NCBI GenBank assembly: GCA_020048795.1
Contig: JAIFMA010000174.1
Location: 1 to 6,101, forward strand
Length of the DNA stretch: 6,101 nt
Direction: 5' to 3'
DNA from: Rhodoferax sp.
Lineage (GTDB): Bacteria > Pseudomonadota > Gammaproteobacteria > Burkholderiales > Burkholderiaceae_C
Below the pieces are notes generated by a model. It was not told where the DNA came from, made no database searches, and was given only the letters and a program-made list of their open reading frames with translations. Position numbers and translations under genes: made by a program. This document shows positions 4,666-6,101 of this stretch, piece by piece; positions within the stretch are counted from its first letter, which is position 1, and every line of letters begins with the position of its first letter.

Positions 4666-6101
4666 TCATAATTCTTTGCGCAGTGAGGCCGATGCAATGC
4701 GTAGGCCATCGCGGTATTTGGCCACGGTGCGCCGGGCACATTCGATGCCCTGCTCTTTGAGCATGTCCGAAATCTGGTTGTCGCTGAGCGGCTTTTTCGG
4801 GCTTTCGGCGGCGACAAACTGCTTGATCAGGGCGCGCACCGCGGTACTCGATGCATTGCCGCCCGACTCGGTTCCCAGACCCGAACCAAAGAAGTACTTC
4901 AGCTCAAAGGTGCCGTAAGGCGTAGCCATGTATTTGGCCGTGGTAACCCGGCTGATGGTTGATTCATGCAGGCCGAGTTCGTCGGCAATTTCACGCAGCA
5001 CCAGTGGCCGCATGGCCAGTTCGCCATGGACGAAAAAGCTCTTTTGTCGCTCCACGATGGCCGAGCTGACACGCAAGATGGTGTCAAAACGCTGCTGTAT
5101 GTTTTTGATGAACCAGCGCGCCTCCTGCAGGCGCTGCTGCAAGGCCAGCACGTTGGCGGCTTCATTGCCAGTGGCTTTATGGCCTTTGAGCGCGTTGGCA
5201 TAAATATCATGCACGCGCAGTCGCGGCATCACATCAGGGTTCAGCCGTACCTGGAACTTGACGCTGGCACCCGCGCCGAGCTTGACCACCAGCACATCGG
5301 GCACCACGATATTGCGCTCAACATCGACAAAACGCCGCCCCGGCTTGGGTTCAAGCCGACCAATCAGGGTGATGGCCGCACGCACCGCAGCGTCAGACCC
5401 GCCGCAAAGGGGCAGCAGATGCTTGATGTCACGGCGCGCCAGCAAATCCATCGGCTGCGCGCAGATGCGCAAGGCCACCGCCAGCACCGACGGATCCACG
5501 TCCGTGGCAGCGTCCTGCTGCATGGCTTTGAGTTGCAGGCTCAGGCATTGGGCCAGGCTACGCGCCCCCACCCCGGTCGGCTCCAGACTTTGCAGCAGCC
5601 CCAGCGCCACCGTGAAATGGTGCACCAGGTCTTCGATTTGCTCCAGATCATCGGGGCCGGCCAGACCACGCGCCAGATCACCGAGATCATCTTCCAGATA
5701 ACCGTCATCGTTGAGCGACTCGATCAAAAAACGCAGGGCAGCACTGTCTTGTGGATTCAGGCGCAGCGCCAATGCCTGGCGGTGCAGAAAACTTTGCAGC
5801 GTCTCATGGTTGCGCGCCAACTCGGTGGCATCCATGTCTTCGTCCCCACTGAGGTTGTTGCCGTGGGCCCGCGCCTCGCCGCCCCATTCGCTGTCGTCGG
5901 GTGCCAGGCTGACACTGCCATCACCCTCCCAATTGGGTGCGAGATCGGTCTGAAAAGCCGCTTCTTCAGCATCATTTTCGGCCTTGGCCCTTGTGCTATC
6001 TGCGTAGTCAGCTCCTGAAAAAGCAGCAACTTCAGCGTCGCGGTCGGACGGGTGCACGGGTGCATCCGACTGGGCCAGGCCAAACTCTTCGCGCGCAGCC
6101 T
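4666..6101 (-). CDS. rpoN: RNA polymerase sigma-54 factor RpoN (partial, N-terminus outside window)
   Basis: The minus-strand frame is open from the right edge to the TGA at 4666-4668, giving about 478 visible residues. Codons continue upstream of the GTG at 6057 (REEFGLAQSDAPV) with no stop, so that GTG is not the start; the missing part is the region I glutamine/leucine-rich segment that contacts bacterial enhancer-binding proteins. Visible parts: an acidic, variable region II (about 5830-6101), the core-binding region (LRLNPQDSAALRFLIESLNDDGYLEDDL, then LEPTGVGARSLAQCLSLQL), the helix-turn-helix LREIADELGLHESTISRVTTAKY with MATPYGTFELKYFF, and the RpoN box ARRTVAKYR (4711-4737), which recognises the -24 promoter element. 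RpoN directs enhancer-dependent transcription, for example of nitrogen and often flagellar genes. All signature residues seem intact, so it should be functional. It converges on the flagellin-like gene. Confidence 0.96.
   Translation of the reverse strand, partial: AAREEFGLAQSDAPVHPSDRDAEVAAFSGADYADSTRAKAENDAEEAAFQTDLAPNWEGDGSVSLAPDDSEWGGEARAHGNNLSGDEDMDATELARNHETLQSFLHRQALALRLNPQDSAALRFLIESLNDDGYLEDDLGDLARGLAGPDDLEQIEDLVHHFTVALGLLQSLEPTGVGARSLAQCLSLQLKAMQQDAATDVDPSVLAVALRICAQPMDLLARRDIKHLLPLCGGSDAAVRAAITLIGRLEPKPGRRFVDVERNIVVPDVLVVKLGAGASVKFQVRLNPDVMPRLRVHDIYANALKGHKATGNEAANVLALQQRLQEARWFIKNIQQRFDTILRVSSAIVERQKSFFVHGELAMRPLVLREIADELGLHESTISRVTTAKYMATPYGTFELKYFFGSGLGTESGGNASSTAVRALIKQFVAAESPKKPLSDNQISDMLKEQGIECARRTVAKYRDGLRIASASLRKEL

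Noticed and set aside
4966..6018. Long plus-strand open frame opposite rpoN
   Set aside because: Antisense of a well conserved sigma-54 gene, with Gln/His/Arg-rich composition and no recognisable domain.
1..6101. CRISPR array, tRNA or rRNA genes
   Set aside because: No regularly spaced direct repeats, no cloverleaf and no rRNA-like sequence were seen on reading the window.

Overview
The window looks like chromosomal DNA of a betaproteobacterium, most likely Comamonadaceae (Rhodoferax/Polaromonas/Acidovorax type). I base this on moderately high GC, on protein families that read closest to that group (from memory, no search was run), and on two copies of a small palindromic repeat with the core GATAGCTGCT(A/G)GCGC that I associate with those genomes.

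Layout. The left edge holds a small BrnA-type antitoxin gene (2-253, +), whose toxin partner should lie just outside the window. Next is about 0.95 kb without an intact gene (254-1212). It contains a copy of the palindromic repeat, the C-terminal end of a broken LysR-type regulator (minus strand) and the C-terminal end of an IS91/IS801-like transposase (plus strand, with frameshifts and an internal deletion). The two fragments abut at about 741-750. A second repeat copy follows.

From 3493 down to 1213 a compact minus-strand operon encodes an RlmL-like THUMP/SAM RNA methyltransferase, a single-domain rhodanese (ATGA overlap) and a PIN-domain nuclease of the toxin-like family (overlapping or 5 bp downstream). 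The only proteins in the operon are an RNA methylase, a sulfurtransferase and a probable RNase. A doubtful short membrane-like ORF precedes it.

After a 270 bp divergent spacer with promoter-like sequences comes a stand-alone plus-strand gene (3764-4537) for an unusual, cysteine-free, flagellin-like protein. It keeps recognisable flagellin N- and C-terminal (D0) segments but has a shortened and altered middle and C-terminal D1 region. It ends in a good intrinsic terminator. A REP/MITE-like GGGACAGA...TCTGTCCC palindrome then separates it from the convergent gene rpoN (sigma-54), which runs off the right edge and lacks only its N-terminal part here.

The most interesting item is the orphan flagellin-like gene beside rpoN, with its possible sigma-28 promoter. 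Next are the methylase-rhodanese-PIN operon and the decayed LysR/transposase junction bracketed by repeats.
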